This document shows positions 1-9,088 of a stretch of DNA of 64,000 nucleotides, one piece after another; position 1 is the stretch's first letter, and every line of letters starts with the position of its first letter. The notes beneath the pieces were generated by a model. The model made no database searches. It was not told the origin of the DNA and worked only from the letters and a program-made list of their open reading frames with translations. Both the position numbers and the translations under genes were made by a program. The DNA is taken from the NCBI GenBank assembly GCA_017475765.1, contig JAFVEY010000044.1:31051-95050 (forward strand), read 5' to 3'. Origin of the DNA: Clostridia bacterium (GTDB lineage Bacteria; Bacillota; Clostridia; Oscillospirales; Acutalibacteraceae).

Positions 1-2
1 CA

Positions 3-1049
3 GCTCCCGACATGAGAGGAATGCAGATGCAAAGACTCTCACAAAGCGAAATAGAAGCTGTTCAGAGGGCAGAAAAGGCTCTTACTGTATTTATGGAATT
101 CAAAGGCGATCCGAAGGTCTGCTATCAGCTTCAGCTTAAGATGATAGCTGCCATGGTTTCCGATTTTGCTGCCGTGATGGACGAAAGTGCGGAACAGCTG
201 CTTTCCTCACGCTGGGTCAGAATGACGGTTGATTCATCCGTTGTGCCGAGTGCAGAGGCTCTGTATTCCGTACAGGCTGTCAGCGGAGAAAACGGAGAGG
301 TGTGGCTTCATACTCACGGACTCTGCCGCTGCGGTCTGACAGAGCTTGAAATACTGGATTCCGACACCGAAAATTATCAGAACCACTACAATATCATCAA
401 TAATCTTGCTTCCCGGCTGATTGACAAAAAGGACGATATTGATCTGAGTAAGGAGGAAGGCATCTATATCGGAAAGCTGAACGACGGCAGACAGGTCGTT
501 GCAGTGATCGTTCCTTGGACAGAAGCTCTCGGTGAATATCCCGACAATATTCTCGGAGGACCGTCAGACAGAGAGCAGGGACACAATACAAAAACTAGTG
601 CCATTTTCCTCTATAAAAATCAGAAGGCAGAGGATTATCACATTCTCAGCAAGGTGAGCATTTATAATGAGCTTTGGGGCGAAAATGCTATGTTCTTTAT
701 CAGCAATGAGGAAACCGAAAGAATGAAAACGGTCGCCCGTGAGCGCTTTAAATACGTTAAGCAGGCAAGCGCTGACAGCGAGAATACTGTCATCATCAAA
801 ATAGGTCTTGAGATTGATGAAAAGTATAAAAATGAAGCCGGCAGCGGTACGAAGGAGCATATATGGTTCGAGCTTCTTGGCTTTGAGGGCGACAGCTTCC
901 GGGCAGTCCTGACACAGGAACCATATTGGGCAGAGAATATCCATGAGGGCTATGAAGGCACTTTTACTGTCAACGATGTCACCGATTGGATCATCTTTAC
1001 TCCCGAATGCAGGATTACACCTGAAAATGCTTATATACTGGAAGATTAA
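3..1049 (+). CDS. DUF4026/DUF2314-type protein, 5' end cut by window
   Basis: The reading frame is open to the left edge of the window, so the first ATG at 12 is probably internal. The central part carries the stretch WLHTHGL (about residue 100) followed by an acidic ELEIL segment, which I associate with the DUF4026 family. The last 80 residues (KEHIWFELLGFEGDSF, then an EGYEGTFTVNDVTDW segment) resemble a DUF2314 domain. No enzymatic motif or signal peptide is visible. Function is unknown, and the family assignment is from memory of the pattern rather than a search. The next gene follows after 18 bases, so the two may be co-transcribed. Confidence 0.6.
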   Translation, partial: APDMRGMQMQRLSQSEIEAVQRAEKALTVFMEFKGDPKVCYQLQLKMIAAMVSDFAAVMDESAEQLLSSRWVRMTVDSSVVPSAEALYSVQAVSGENGEVWLHTHGLCRCGLTELEILDSDTENYQNHYNIINNLASRLIDKKDDIDLSKEEGIYIGKLNDGRQVVAVIVPWTEALGEYPDNILGGPSDREQGHNTKTSAIFLYKNQKAEDYHILSKVSIYNELWGENAMFFISNEETERMKTVARERFKYVKQASADSENTVIIKIGLEIDEKYKNEAGSGTKEHIWFELLGFEGDSFRAVLTQEPYWAENIHEGYEGTFTVNDVTDWIIFTPECRITPENAYILED

Positions 1050-1067
1050 TCATGGGGGAATCATAAA

Positions 1068-1631
1068 ATGAGAAAATTGGTAAAATCAGGCTTTATTCTA
1101 TCGCTTTCGGCAGCAATGCTGATGGCAGCGGCAGGCTGCTCACAAGGGCAGGACAATACGCTTACCGCAAAAGGCGGCAGTAGTTCACAGTCATCTGTTC
1201 CGACAGTCATTGTTGATACAACAGGAATATACGGCAGCCTTCAGGAATGTATTGATGACCCTGAAGTGAAGGCGGAACTGGATCAGATGATCGCAGATGC
1301 AGATGACGGAGAATAGAAGCTGAAAATATTTGTTGAAGATGAAACCAATCTGGTATATGAATATACCTATTTCGGAGAGCTGCCGGAAGATAACGGAATG
1401 GTAGATCTCAGGACAAGTATCGAAAGCACTCTGGCGTCAGGACAGTATGCGCTGTACTATACGACAATTGCCGCTGACCTCCGCCACGATGTCGGAGATA
1501 AGAGCATAACCGTCATCGTAAGATACCTCGATTCAACAGGCTCACTTCTCGGAGAGCATCAGTACATTCCGAAAACAGCAGCCGAGGCTTCCGAAGAAGC
1601 CGCTGCAGAAGCTGCTTCGGACACATGGTAA
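1068..1631 (+). pseudogene. Lipoprotein (DUF4854-like) gene interrupted by in-frame TAG
   Basis: The ORF starts with a classic lipoprotein signal (MRKLVKSG, hydrophobic core, lipobox AAAGC near residue 24), so the product would be a membrane-anchored surface lipoprotein. It stops at a TAG at 1314-1316. The same frame then continues without another stop to 1631 and gives sensible protein: KLKIFVEDETNLVYEYTY and an Ala/Glu-rich tail. Both halves together resemble small DUF4854-type lipoproteins, in which an N-terminal SLQE segment precedes the LVYEYTY strand. One nonsense change, or a sequencing error, therefore separates two parts of one gene. Without readthrough only an 82-residue fragment is made. 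A terminator follows directly at 1641. Confidence 0.7.
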
Positions 1632-1640
1632 AAAACACAT

Positions 1641-1675
1641 ACGGCACCGCTTTTTCAGGCGGTGCCGTATTATTT
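1641..1675 (+). terminator. Rho-independent terminator
   Basis: A perfect 10-bp stem (1641-1650 with 1659-1668, ACGGCACCGC arm) is followed by a T-rich stretch. It lies between two convergent genes, and A-rich sequence on the left side means it could act in both directions. Confidence 0.85.
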
Positions 1676-2204
1676 ACTGATCTCTGTACTGACTTTCAAT
1701 ACTTTTTCTGAATTCCGGAGATACAGCTGCAAAAATATTATAATCGTTGATTTTGTATATTTTGATAGGATCGCCCTGCTGAGCGAAAGCGTAATCGCCC
1801 ATTTTTTCAATCGAAAATTGAATACGATCTGCAAACTGTCTGTGTTCCTCCGACCATATGCTGACGTATGTGACCCTATGATTTTTTTTCTTTCGGACCG
1901 AACGTATATCAATGATCACAGCGTCATATACACCGTAATTGGTTTTTAATATTCTGAACATCATCCTCCCGAAAAGAAAAACAGAAAGCGACAGAAAAAT
2001 CAATATGGCTGTCTTACTGATGGGATCGTCAGCATATCTGAAAAAAGTATATAATATAACGCCGATAAAAAGTGCAGCGAAGATACCTGTTGACAGCAGT
2101 CCCTTTTTTTGCCGACTGATCAGAAATTCTTTCTCTTCCTCTGTCGGATCCCTGAACCTGAGCTGTTTCTTATCCACTTTATATTGATCAAATTGTTCAG
2201 ACAT
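1674..2204 (-). CDS. Hypothetical membrane protein with two TM helices
   Basis: 176 residues. The start at 2204 (MSEQFDQYK) is chosen because GGAGG sits 7 bases upstream; the frame stays open further but would run into proS. A charged N-terminus is followed by two hydrophobic helices (about residues 38-55 and 65-82, FAALFIGVILYTFFRY and AILIFLSLSVFLF). A soluble C-terminal half follows, with alternating charged and aromatic residues that could form a small beta domain outside the membrane core. No family was recognised. It lies downstream of proS on the same strand with a 61-base gap and may be read through from it. Confidence 0.7.
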   Translation of the reverse strand: MSEQFDQYKVDKKQLRFRDPTEEEKEFLISRQKKGLLSTGIFAALFIGVILYTFFRYADDPISKTAILIFLSLSVFLFGRMMFRILKTNYGVYDAVIIDIRSVRKKKNHRVTYVSIWSEEHRQFADRIQFSIEKMGDYAFAQQGDPIKIYKINDYNIFAAVSPEFRKSIESQYRDQ

Positions 2205-2265
2205 TTTCAGATCCTCCGTTTTCATATCGGGCGCTGCCGTTAATAATGAATGATTCCCGACGATA

Positions 2266-3708
2266 TTAATACTGTCTTCCCCAGTAAACCTGATGCTTGG
2301 CAGGTTTGCCGCAGCATACGCAGGTGTCGGCGATATGATCCTCGACAAAAGGAATACATCTGGACTTGACTCCGCCTGTTTCGTCCTTGAGCTGTTCCTC
2401 GCAGGCGCTGTCTCCGCACCACATAGCCTTGATAAAGCCGGGCTTATTGGCTGCAATATCAAGAAATTCTTCATGTGTGCGAGCTTCAAATGTCTTTGCA
2501 CGGAGGTTTTCGAGAGCGGCATTATACAGACTCTCGTGTATCTTTTCAAGAAGATCCTTGACCGCACTTTCGATATTATCAAGAGAAACAAAGGTCTTTT
2601 CTCTCGTATCACGGCGCACGAGAACACATTGATTATTTTCGATATCCTTCGGACCGATCTCAACACGAACAGGAACACCCAGCATCTCATACTGGCTGAA
2701 TTTCCAGCCGGGTGCCTTGTCGCTGTCATCCAGCCTGACTCTGAGATCAGCATCGATCAGACGGTTTTTAAGCTCATTCGCCTTTTCGAGAACGCCCTCT
2801 TTTTTCTGTGCAACCGGAATGACGGCAACCTGGATCGGCGCCACCTTCGGCGGCAGAACAAGACCGTCGTCATCGCTGTGAACCATGATAAGCGCTCCGA
2901 TCATTCTTGTGGAAACGCCCCATGAAGTCTGGAACGGATACTGCAGCTTGTTGTCTCTGCCTGTAAAGGTAATGCCGAAACTCCTTGCGAAGCCATCGCC
3001 GAAGAAATGGGAGGTACCGCCCTGAAGAGCGACACCGTTGTGCATCATAGGCTCGATCGTATAGGTTTCTACTGCACCGGCAAATTTTTCCTTTTCGGTT
3101 TTTCTGCCCGTAACGGCAGCGATAGCAAGCGTTTCCTTATAGAAATCCGTATATACCTGAAGCATCCGGAGGGTTTCTTCCTTTGCTTCCTCGGCAGTTT
3201 CGTGCATGGTATGACCTTCCTGCCACAGAAATTCTGAGGTTCTGAGGAAGGGGCGAGTTGTTTTTTCCCAGCGTACAACAGAGCACCACTGATTGTAGAG
3301 CTTCGGGAGGTCACGATAAGAATTGATCACTTTGGCGAAATGCTCACAGAAAAGCGTTTCGGATGTCGGGCGGACAGCCAGTTTTTCGCTGAGCTTTTCA
3401 CTTCCGCCGACAGTAACCCATGCACATTCGGGCGCAAAGCCCTCCACATGATCCTTTTCCTTCTGGAGAAGGCTTTCGGGGATAAACATCGGCATATATA
3501 CATTTTCATGTCCTGTTTTCTTGAATCTTCTGTCAAGATCCTTCTGAATGTTTTCCCATATCGCATAGCCATGCGGACGGATGACCATACAGCCCTTAAT
3601 GCCGGAGTAATCGGCAAGCTCTGCTTTCTTGACAATATCGGTATACCATTTTGCAAAATCCTCATCACGTGAAGTTATAGCCTCCACAAGCTTTTTCTGC
3701 TGTGCCAT
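2266..3708 (-). CDS. proS: Prolyl-tRNA synthetase (type 3, short form)
   Basis: Class II aminoacyl-tRNA synthetase that charges tRNA-Pro with proline in the cytoplasm. The 480-residue length and architecture match the archaeal/eukaryote-like short ProRS without the bacterial editing insertion. Motif 2 is visible near residues 145-165 ([17 protein letters not shown], then QEGHT). [11 protein letters not shown] and the [11 protein letters not shown] segment form the proline/ATP site. The anticodon-binding domain follows ([10 protein letters not shown]). The C-terminal zinc-type domain has four or more cysteines (CGDSAC, SRC, CVCC) and ends in Tyr, as is typical. AAAGGAAC precedes the ATG. It has its own upstream promoter at 3790-3818. 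Confidence 0.97.
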   Translation of the reverse strand: MAQQKKLVEAITSRDEDFAKWYTDIVKKAELADYSGIKGCMVIRPHGYAIWENIQKDLDRRFKKTGHENVYMPMFIPESLLQKEKDHVEGFAPECAWVTVGGSEKLSEKLAVRPTSETLFCEHFAKVINSYRDLPKLYNQWCSVVRWEKTTRPFLRTSEFLWQEGHTMHETAEEAKEETLRMLQVYTDFYKETLAIAAVTGRKTEKEKFAGAVETYTIEPMMHNGVALQGGTSHFFGDGFARSFGITFTGRDNKLQYPFQTSWGVSTRMIGALIMVHSDDDGLVLPPKVAPIQVAVIPVAQKKEGVLEKANELKNRLIDADLRVRLDDSDKAPGWKFSQYEMLGVPVRVEIGPKDIENNQCVLVRRDTREKTFVSLDNIESAVKDLLEKIHESLYNAALENLRAKTFEARTHEEFLDIAANKPGFIKAMWCGDSACEEQLKDETGGVKSRCIPFVEDHIADTCVCCGKPAKHQVYWGRQY

Positions 3709-3789
3709 TTTCTCAGTTCCTTTCAGCTTTTAGTTTTTAGAGAACCTCTATCTATTTCCATATACTTTTTTTAATACACACCGATTAAT

Positions 3790-3818
3790 ATTATATATGC
3801 TATTCATCATTTTTTCAA
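3790..3818 (-). promoter_or_regulatory. Promoter for proS
   Basis: On the minus strand TTGAAA (3813-3818) is separated by 17 bases from TATAAT (3790-3795), a near-consensus sigma-A promoter about 80 bases upstream of the proS start. Confidence 0.7.
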
Positions 3819-3834
3819 TAGCAATTTCGTTCAT

Positions 3835-4338
3835 TCACAAAATCGACATAATCTCCATACATACCTGAAGAGGCGACTGGTTGCCGTCTATAATGACATC
3901 TGCCGCTTTGCGGTAGACAGGAAGTCTTTTTTCATAAAGCTCCTTCATTGCCTCATCTCTGTCGGGACGGTTCAGCAGCGGACGTGTCGTATCTCCGACA
4001 AGTCTTTGCGCAACCACCTCAACAGGAATATCAAGAAGCACAATTTTTCCGTTTTCTCTCAGAACATCCACATTTTCCTGAAAGGTAAGTGTTCCTCCTC
4101 CGGCGGCAATCACAAGACCGTTTTTGGCAGAAAGCTCCTTTGATGCTTCTCTTTCAAGCGCACGGAAATATGCCTCTCCGCTGTCGCTGAATATCTCGCT
4201 TATGGTTTTGCCCTCTTTTTTCTCAATGTAACTGTCCAGATCCACAAAAGCCATGCCGTTCTTTTTGGCAAGCAGCGATCCGACCGTACTTTTTCCGCAG
4301 CCCATAAAGCCGCACAGTATAATATTCTTCTGTTTCAT
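3835..4338 (-). CDS. aroK: Shikimate kinase
   Basis: Phosphorylates shikimate to shikimate 3-phosphate with ATP in the chorismate (aromatic amino acid) pathway. The 167-residue length is normal for a stand-alone kinase. Walker A is GCGKST at residues 13-18. The shikimate-binding residues are Asp33/Asp35 in FVDLD, Arg59 in YFRALE and the GGG at 80-82. The lid region has TTRPLLNR around residue 119. The gene is 41 bases downstream of aroE on the same strand, so the two catalyse consecutive steps from one transcript. Confidence 0.97.
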   Translation of the reverse strand: MKQKNIILCGFMGCGKSTVGSLLAKKNGMAFVDLDSYIEKKEGKTISEIFSDSGEAYFRALEREASKELSAKNGLVIAAGGGTLTFQENVDVLRENGKIVLLDIPVEVVAQRLVGDTTRPLLNRPDRDEAMKELYEKRLPVYRKAADVIIDGNQSPLQVCMEIMSIL

Positions 4339-4379
4339 AATTTTCTCCGTTATCTTTTCAATCTGTCAATATCCGCATA

Positions 4380-5228
4380 TCAAAAATTTTTATTCATTTC
4401 CTTTGCGCTGTCTTCCACCAGCTGATTGATGTCGTCAACGCTGTAAACGCTGCCGTCCCATATCTCATGGGCAACTACCGCTTGCCATACCAGCATTGCC
4501 ATTCCGCCGGCAGCCTTTCCACCAAACGACCTTGCCGTTTTGACCAGCTTTGTTTCAAGCGGATTATATATTGCATCAAATACATTTCTGCTTCTGGCGA
4601 CCACCTTTTCGGAAACAGGCATCACATTCGTGTTCGGATACATTCCGACCGGAGTAGCATTGACAAGAAGATCGGGATAGAGATTCTTTTCCTCGATTTC
4701 GGAAATCAGACAGGTTCTGACCTTTGCGCCTCCGATTTTTTGGCATACATCACCGGCAAGAGCATCCCTTATGCTCACGTCATCAGGACGTACCGCTATG
4801 GTGATATCACAGCCTGCCAGAGCCGCCTCATACACAAAGGTTCTTGCTACTCCGCCGCAGCCCACAATGACGATGTTCCCCTCAAATGCGATCCCCGCAG
4901 CCGCAAGGGCTTTTAAAAAGCCGTCCGGATCTGTGGTGAAGCCTTCTCTTGTTTTACCGTTTCTGACGGTATTGACCGAACCGTACAATTCTGCTTTTTT
5001 ATCCAGCCTGTCGAGAAAAGGGATGATCTCCTGCTTGTTCGGAATAGTGATGTTATATCCTGCAAGAGCGTCAAGTTCTTTTATTTTAACAGGAAGTTCA
5101 TCAGGTGCAACATCAAAAACGGTATACTCTCCCTTTTCTCCTGCAAGCTCAAAAAGGCGGCTGTGGATAAACGGTGACATTGTATGACCGATAGGATGAC
5201 CGATGACCGCAAACTTTCTTTCCGACAT
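4380..5228 (-). CDS. aroE: Shikimate dehydrogenase (NADP+)
   Basis: Reduces 3-dehydroshikimate to shikimate with NADPH. The start at 5228 (MSERKFAVIGHP) has GGAGGT seven bases upstream; the frame extends nine codons further but with no ribosome site. The shikimate pocket is seen as GHTMSPFIH (residues 14-22, with Thr in place of the more common first Ser), catalytic Lys in NITIPNKQ (about 67) and Asp in TDPDGF (about 103). The dinucleotide loop is VGCGGVART. It ends in the usual GMAMLVWQA segment. The length of 282 residues is typical. It is probably the first gene of aroE-aroK. Confidence 0.96.
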   Translation of the reverse strand: MSERKFAVIGHPIGHTMSPFIHSRLFELAGEKGEYTVFDVAPDELPVKIKELDALAGYNITIPNKQEIIPFLDRLDKKAELYGSVNTVRNGKTREGFTTDPDGFLKALAAAGIAFEGNIVIVGCGGVARTFVYEAALAGCDITIAVRPDDVSIRDALAGDVCQKIGGAKVRTCLISEIEEKNLYPDLLVNATPVGMYPNTNVMPVSEKVVARSRNVFDAIYNPLETKLVKTARSFGGKAAGGMAMLVWQAVVAHEIWDGSVYSVDDINQLVEDSAKEMNKNF

Positions 5229-5332
5229 AAATATTACCTCCGTTTTTTTATACAAAGCGATATGATATTGGCTTTATTTTAAGGAAATTTTTATAATTAT
5301 TGAAAAATTATAAAAAAATTATGATTTTTATA

Positions 5333-5361
5333 TTGACAAAGACGCAAATAACTTATAAGAT
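5333..5361 (+). promoter_or_regulatory. Promoter for acpP
   Basis: A consensus TTGACA (5333-5338) lies 17 bases before TAAGAT (5356-5361). The predicted leader to acpP is about 130 bases and AT-rich, ending in an AGGAGG ribosome site at 5486-5491. Confidence 0.7.
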
Positions 5362-5499
5362 TTGATTATAAGAAATATTGTGCTTTGTTTAAATGAAAAG
5401 CCTTTAATCATTGTAACATAAACAATATGTTTTTGTCCACAGTACAAAGGGTTCAGCGCACAATTTTTTATTTTATTTTTATTTTAGGAGGACTTTTTT

Positions 5500-5727
5500 A
5501 TGGTATTGGAAAAGGTTAAGACAATTCTTAGCGAGCAGTTTGACGTTGAGGAGGATTCCATCACTCCCGAAACATCCATCATCAATGATCTTGGCGCAGA
5601 TTCTCTCGATGTTGTTGATCTTCTTATGACGATCGACGATGAGTTCGGCGTTGAAGTTCCAGACGAGGACGTTGAGAAGGTTAAGACTGTTGAAGAACTC
5701 GTCAACTACATCGAGGCTCGTCAGTAA
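5500..5727 (+). CDS. acpP: Acyl carrier protein
   Basis: 75-residue acidic carrier that holds growing acyl chains on a 4'-phosphopantetheine arm during fatty acid synthesis. The attachment serine is Ser35 in GADSLDVVDL. The four-helix pattern and the length match bacterial AcpP. A strong AGGAGG ribosome site lies nine bases upstream. The gene stands alone between its own promoter and a double terminator, away from fab genes, so it is expressed monocistronically. A carrier for a secondary pathway cannot be fully excluded, but the sequence is close to the housekeeping type. Confidence 0.95.
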   Translation: MVLEKVKTILSEQFDVEEDSITPETSIINDLGADSLDVVDLLMTIDDEFGVEVPDEDVEKVKTVEELVNYIEARQ

Positions 5728-5751
5728 TTTCCTGAAAAATAAAAAAATCAA

Positions 5752-5789
5752 TGTCCGCAGCGGAGTTTTCCGTCTGCGGACAATTTTTG
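5752..5789 (+). terminator. Bidirectional terminator after acpP / glgP
   Basis: A 9-bp stem (TGTCCGCAG at 5752-5760 with 5774-5782) is followed by ATTTTTG on the plus strand. On the minus strand it is followed by TTGATTTTTTT, so it can also end transcripts of the leftward glgP. Confidence 0.85.
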
Positions 5790-5800
5790 CGCTGAAATCA

Positions 5801-5833
5801 GCCGCTCCCGTTTTTAACGGAGAGCGGCTTTTT
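5801..5833 (+). terminator. Second terminator downstream of acpP
   Basis: GCCGCTC (5801-5807) pairs with 5822-5828, extended by CCGTT/AACGG around a one-base bulge, and is followed by five Ts. It is the second of two stacked hairpins. Confidence 0.7.
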
Positions 5834-5851
5834 GAAAGTGTGAGGATAATT

Positions 5852-8263
5852 TTAAGGAAGAATAACGGGTTTTGTGTGCCAGATCGTTTCAGCATAATCT
5901 CTGATAGATCTGTCGGAAGCAAATCTGCCGGCCTTTGCTATGTTGACAAGCGACATTCTGTTCCAGCCGTTCTTGTCTGCATAAAGGCGTGATGCCTTCT
6001 GCTGAGTGGAAGCATAGTCCGCAAAATCCGCAAGAACCATATAAGGATCAATGCTTGAAAGTGAATGAGCAATATCGTTGAAGCGGTCGCCGAACTCTGA
6101 ACGGATGCCGTCAACAGCAGCTCTGATGATATGGTTGTTGCTGTACTGTACACCGGGGTTGTAGCCCTGCTTTTTGAGCTGGTTGACTTCCGGAGTTGTC
6201 ATACCGAAGATAAGGGAGTTATCATCGCCGACAACATCGTGAATTTCAACATTAGCACCGTCCAATGTGCCGAGGGTGACAGCACCGTTAATCATAAACT
6301 TCATGTTGGAAGTACCCGAAGCCTCTGTTCCCGCAAGAGAGATCTGTTCGCTGATTTCAGCGGAAGGAATGAGCTTTTCGGCAACAGAAACTCTGTAATC
6401 TTCAAGATATACCACCTTGAGCTTCTTGTTGACACGGGGATCATTGTTGATCTTGTCTGCAAGCGCAACGATAAACTGAATGATCTGCTTTGCAAAGTAA
6501 TAGCCCGGAGCGGCCTTAGCGCCGAAAATATAGGTTTTGGGTCTGAAATCTGCGCTTGGATTATCCCTGAGCCACTGATATGTGCTGAAAATATGGAGAG
6601 CGTTGAGAAGCTGGCGCTTGTACTCATGCAGACGCTTTACCTGTACATCAAATATGGAATCGGGATCAACCTTAATACCGTTGTTTTCCAGAATGTATTT
6701 AGCCATGCGCTCCTTGTTCTGCTTTTTGATGGCTGCGAGCTTTGCCAGAACAACGGCATCACTCTTGTAAGCCATCAGCCCTTCCAGAGCGGTTGCATCC
6801 TTGATGAAGCTGTCGCCGATCAGTTCCGTGATAAGGCTTGCAAGACCGGGGTTGGACTGATTGAGCCAGCGTCTGTGAGCAATTCCGTTTGTTACATTCT
6901 TGAATTTTTCCGGTGTTACATTATAGAAATCGTGGAAAACAGAATCCTTGAGTATTTCGCTGTGAAGCTTTGATACACCGTTTACAGAATGAGAAGCGAT
7001 AACAGCAAGGTTAGCCATTCTTACGATACCGTCATTAATGACTGCCATTCTGCCGATCTGCCATCCGTCAATGCCCTGCTTGTGCATATCCTCGCAGAAG
7101 CGGCGGTTGATCTCGACAACGATCTGATAGATTCTCGGCAGTCTTCTCTGGAAGAGGTCTACCTGCCAGCATTCAAGCGCTTCGCTCATGACTGTATGGT
7201 TTGTGTAGGCAATAGTTCTTGTGACGATATCCCATGCCTTGTCCCAGTCATATCCGCACTCGTCAAGCATGATTCTCATCAGCTCCGGAATAGCGAGAAC
7301 CGGGTGAGTATCGTTGAGGTGGATAGCGACAACCTCCGGAAGATTGTCAAGAGAATTATAATTTTTGAGGTGGCGCTGAATGATATCCTGTATCGTTGCT
7401 GATACCAGGAAATACTGCTGGCTGAGTCTGAGGCTCTTGCCCTCGGAATGGTTATCTTCGGGATAGAGGACTCTTGTGATGCTTTCGGCAAGCGCCTTCT
7501 GCTCCATGGAACGTACATAGTCGCCCGAATTAAAGAGCTTCATATCAAAATTATCCGATGTTGCAGCCCAGAGTCTGAGTCTGCTGATACCCTTGCCGCC
7601 GTCACCGGGAACAAGCATATCGTAAGGTGTGGCGATGATCTTTGTCGGATTCTCGATCTCGATAGAGTGATGATTTTCATGCCATGTTTCTTTGATTCTG
7701 CCGTCAAAATAAACGGGTATGGATTTTTCGGGATGTGCCTGAAGCCATACCGAACCGCCCGGAAGCCAGAAATCGGGGAGTTCTGTCTGCCATCCGTCCA
7801 CCAGCTTCTGACGGAAGATGCCGTATTCATAGCGCAGAGAATAACCCATAGCGCTGTAATTCTGTGTTGCAAGGCCGTCAAGGAAGCAAGCCGCCAGACG
7901 ACCGAGGCCGCCGTTGCCGAGACCTGCATCGGGCTCCTGCTCATAAATATTGTCGAGCTTGATATCCATGCTCTGAAGAGCCTGTCTGATAGTTTCCTCC
8001 AGACCGAGGTTATAGAGGTTATTCTTAAGGGAACGACCCATAAGAAATTCCATACACAGGTAGTAAACTGTTTTGCTGTTCTGTTTTTCTGCCGCAGCAA
8101 CAAATTGCTTATGCTCCTGGCGCATAATATCACGCAAAACGAGAGCAACAGCCTTATAGTAATGCTCGTCTGTCGCATCAACAGGTGTTACGCCGAAATT
8201 GTGGGAAAGCTTTGCGATGATAAGCTCTCTTGCCTCGCTTGGTGTAAGCTTGGACTTTGACAT
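5852..8263 (-). CDS. glgP: Glycogen/alpha-glucan phosphorylase
   Basis: Family GT35 enzyme that releases glucose 1-phosphate from glycogen or other alpha-1,4-glucans in the cytoplasm. The 803-residue length is typical. The PLP-binding lysine is Lys655 in the signature EASGTSNMK, followed by NGAVTLGTLDGANVEI. The catalytic-site motifs GNGGLGRLAACF (about 115) and VKRLHEYKRQ (about 560) are intact. AGGAAGGGG precedes the ATG. No other glg genes are adjacent. A weak minus-strand TATAAT at 8329-8334 may be its promoter. Strict glycogen versus maltodextrin preference cannot be decided from sequence. Confidence 0.96.
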   Translation of the reverse strand: MSKSKLTPSEARELIIAKLSHNFGVTPVDATDEHYYKAVALVLRDIMRQEHKQFVAAAEKQNSKTVYYLCMEFLMGRSLKNNLYNLGLEETIRQALQSMDIKLDNIYEQEPDAGLGNGGLGRLAACFLDGLATQNYSAMGYSLRYEYGIFRQKLVDGWQTELPDFWLPGGSVWLQAHPEKSIPVYFDGRIKETWHENHHSIEIENPTKIIATPYDMLVPGDGGKGISRLRLWAATSDNFDMKLFNSGDYVRSMEQKALAESITRVLYPEDNHSEGKSLRLSQQYFLVSATIQDIIQRHLKNYNSLDNLPEVVAIHLNDTHPVLAIPELMRIMLDECGYDWDKAWDIVTRTIAYTNHTVMSEALECWQVDLFQRRLPRIYQIVVEINRRFCEDMHKQGIDGWQIGRMAVINDGIVRMANLAVIASHSVNGVSKLHSEILKDSVFHDFYNVTPEKFKNVTNGIAHRRWLNQSNPGLASLITELIGDSFIKDATALEGLMAYKSDAVVLAKLAAIKKQNKERMAKYILENNGIKVDPDSIFDVQVKRLHEYKRQLLNALHIFSTYQWLRDNPSADFRPKTYIFGAKAAPGYYFAKQIIQFIVALADKINNDPRVNKKLKVVYLEDYRVSVAEKLIPSAEISEQISLAGTEASGTSNMKFMINGAVTLGTLDGANVEIHDVVGDDNSLIFGMTTPEVNQLKKQGYNPGVQYSNNHIIRAAVDGIRSEFGDRFNDIAHSLSSIDPYMVLADFADYASTQQKASRLYADKNGWNRMSLVNIAKAGRFASDRSIRDYAETIWHTKPVILP

Positions 8264-8608
8264 AATAAAAACCCCTTCCTAAAAATCCTTGTATCCTGTT
8301 AAGATATTTTAACACGGATCCGGAAAGCATTATAACATCCCTTTTGTTTGTCATTAATGCCCGAATAAAATTGCTGAATAAAACAATTCCCTTTCATTAT
8401 AACCTATTTTCAGGAAATTTTCAACTAAATTATGAAAATATTATTATCCCACAATGTATGAAATTTCCAAAACATCCTCTTTACAGCATGAAGTTTTAAA
8501 AAAATTAATAAAAGTTCCCTGAATTTACTTATTACGCTTTTATATTTCCGAAAAATGTATTATAATAAATCTGTATTTTTGATTTAATTAAAAAAACGGG
8601 GTGTTAAG
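8264..8608. other. AT-rich divergent intergenic region glgP/zapA
   Basis: 345 bases without a supported gene. It holds minus-strand TATAAT (8329-8334) for glgP and plus-strand TATAAT (8561-8566) upstream of zapA. Neither has a convincing -35 box. No hairpin or conserved RNA motif was seen. Confidence 0.5.
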
Positions 8609-9088
8609 ATGGAAAATAACGGTAAAAATCGTATTAAGGTCAAAATAGCCGGTACAGGCTTTACTCTTCTTAGTGCAGAAACGGAAGAATATACATCAGC
8701 GGTTGCTGAAAAGCTCAATGCAGAAATTGCGGCTGTCCGCAAGGCAGCTCCGGGACTTTCTCTGGCTTCGGCGGTCATGCTGGCAGCTCTGAATGTCAGC
8801 GATGCAAAAACAAAGGCGGAGCAGGATGCTGATCTGCTTCGCACACAGATAAAGGAATATCTGAACGAGGCAGCTAAATACCGTGCAGCCTATGAAGAAG
8901 CTGCCGCCGAAAATGAAAAGCTCAGAAAGGATATCGAAACCTACCGCAAGCGTCTGGGAGAAAGAAATAAAGCAGAGCCTGCTCCTGTCTCTCCGGCGGT
9001 AAGATCAGTAAGAAAAACAAGCGCAACAGAAGAGGCTGCCGAGGACAGCGCTCCTTTTTTTAATAATGGCGGAACAGAGCAGCAATGA
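8609..9088 (+). CDS. zapA: Cell division protein ZapA
   Basis: Small FtsZ-associated protein that helps bundle Z-ring filaments at midcell. The N-terminal 70 residues show the ZapA pattern: a KVKIAGTGFTLLSAETEEY strand region, then helices with LAAVMLAALNVSD-like spacing. A long coiled coil rich in Ala, Glu and Lys follows (about residues 70-130), then a disordered Pro/Ala/Glu tail. At 159 residues it is longer than a minimal ZapA because of that tail. It overlaps the next gene by four bases (ATGA), so translation is coupled to the U32 peptidase, a pairing often seen in Clostridia. Confidence 0.88.
   Translation: MENNGKNRIKVKIAGTGFTLLSAETEEYTSAVAEKLNAEIAAVRKAAPGLSLASAVMLAALNVSDAKTKAEQDADLLRTQIKEYLNEAAKYRAAYEEAAAENEKLRKDIETYRKRLGERNKAEPAPVSPAVRSVRKTSATEEAAEDSAPFFNNGGTEQQ

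Noticed and set aside
1398..1631. Separate 77-residue gene after the lipoprotein
   Set aside because: It is in the same frame as the 82-residue ORF with no ribosome site, and the codons before its ATG are also protein-like. It is treated as the second half of one interrupted gene.
2293..2925. Rightward 210-residue ORF opposite proS
   Set aside because: It lies fully antisense to a highly conserved proS and has no ribosome site or family pattern.
6131..6973. Rightward 280-residue ORF opposite glgP
   Set aside because: An antisense shadow of glgP with biased composition and no recognisable domain.
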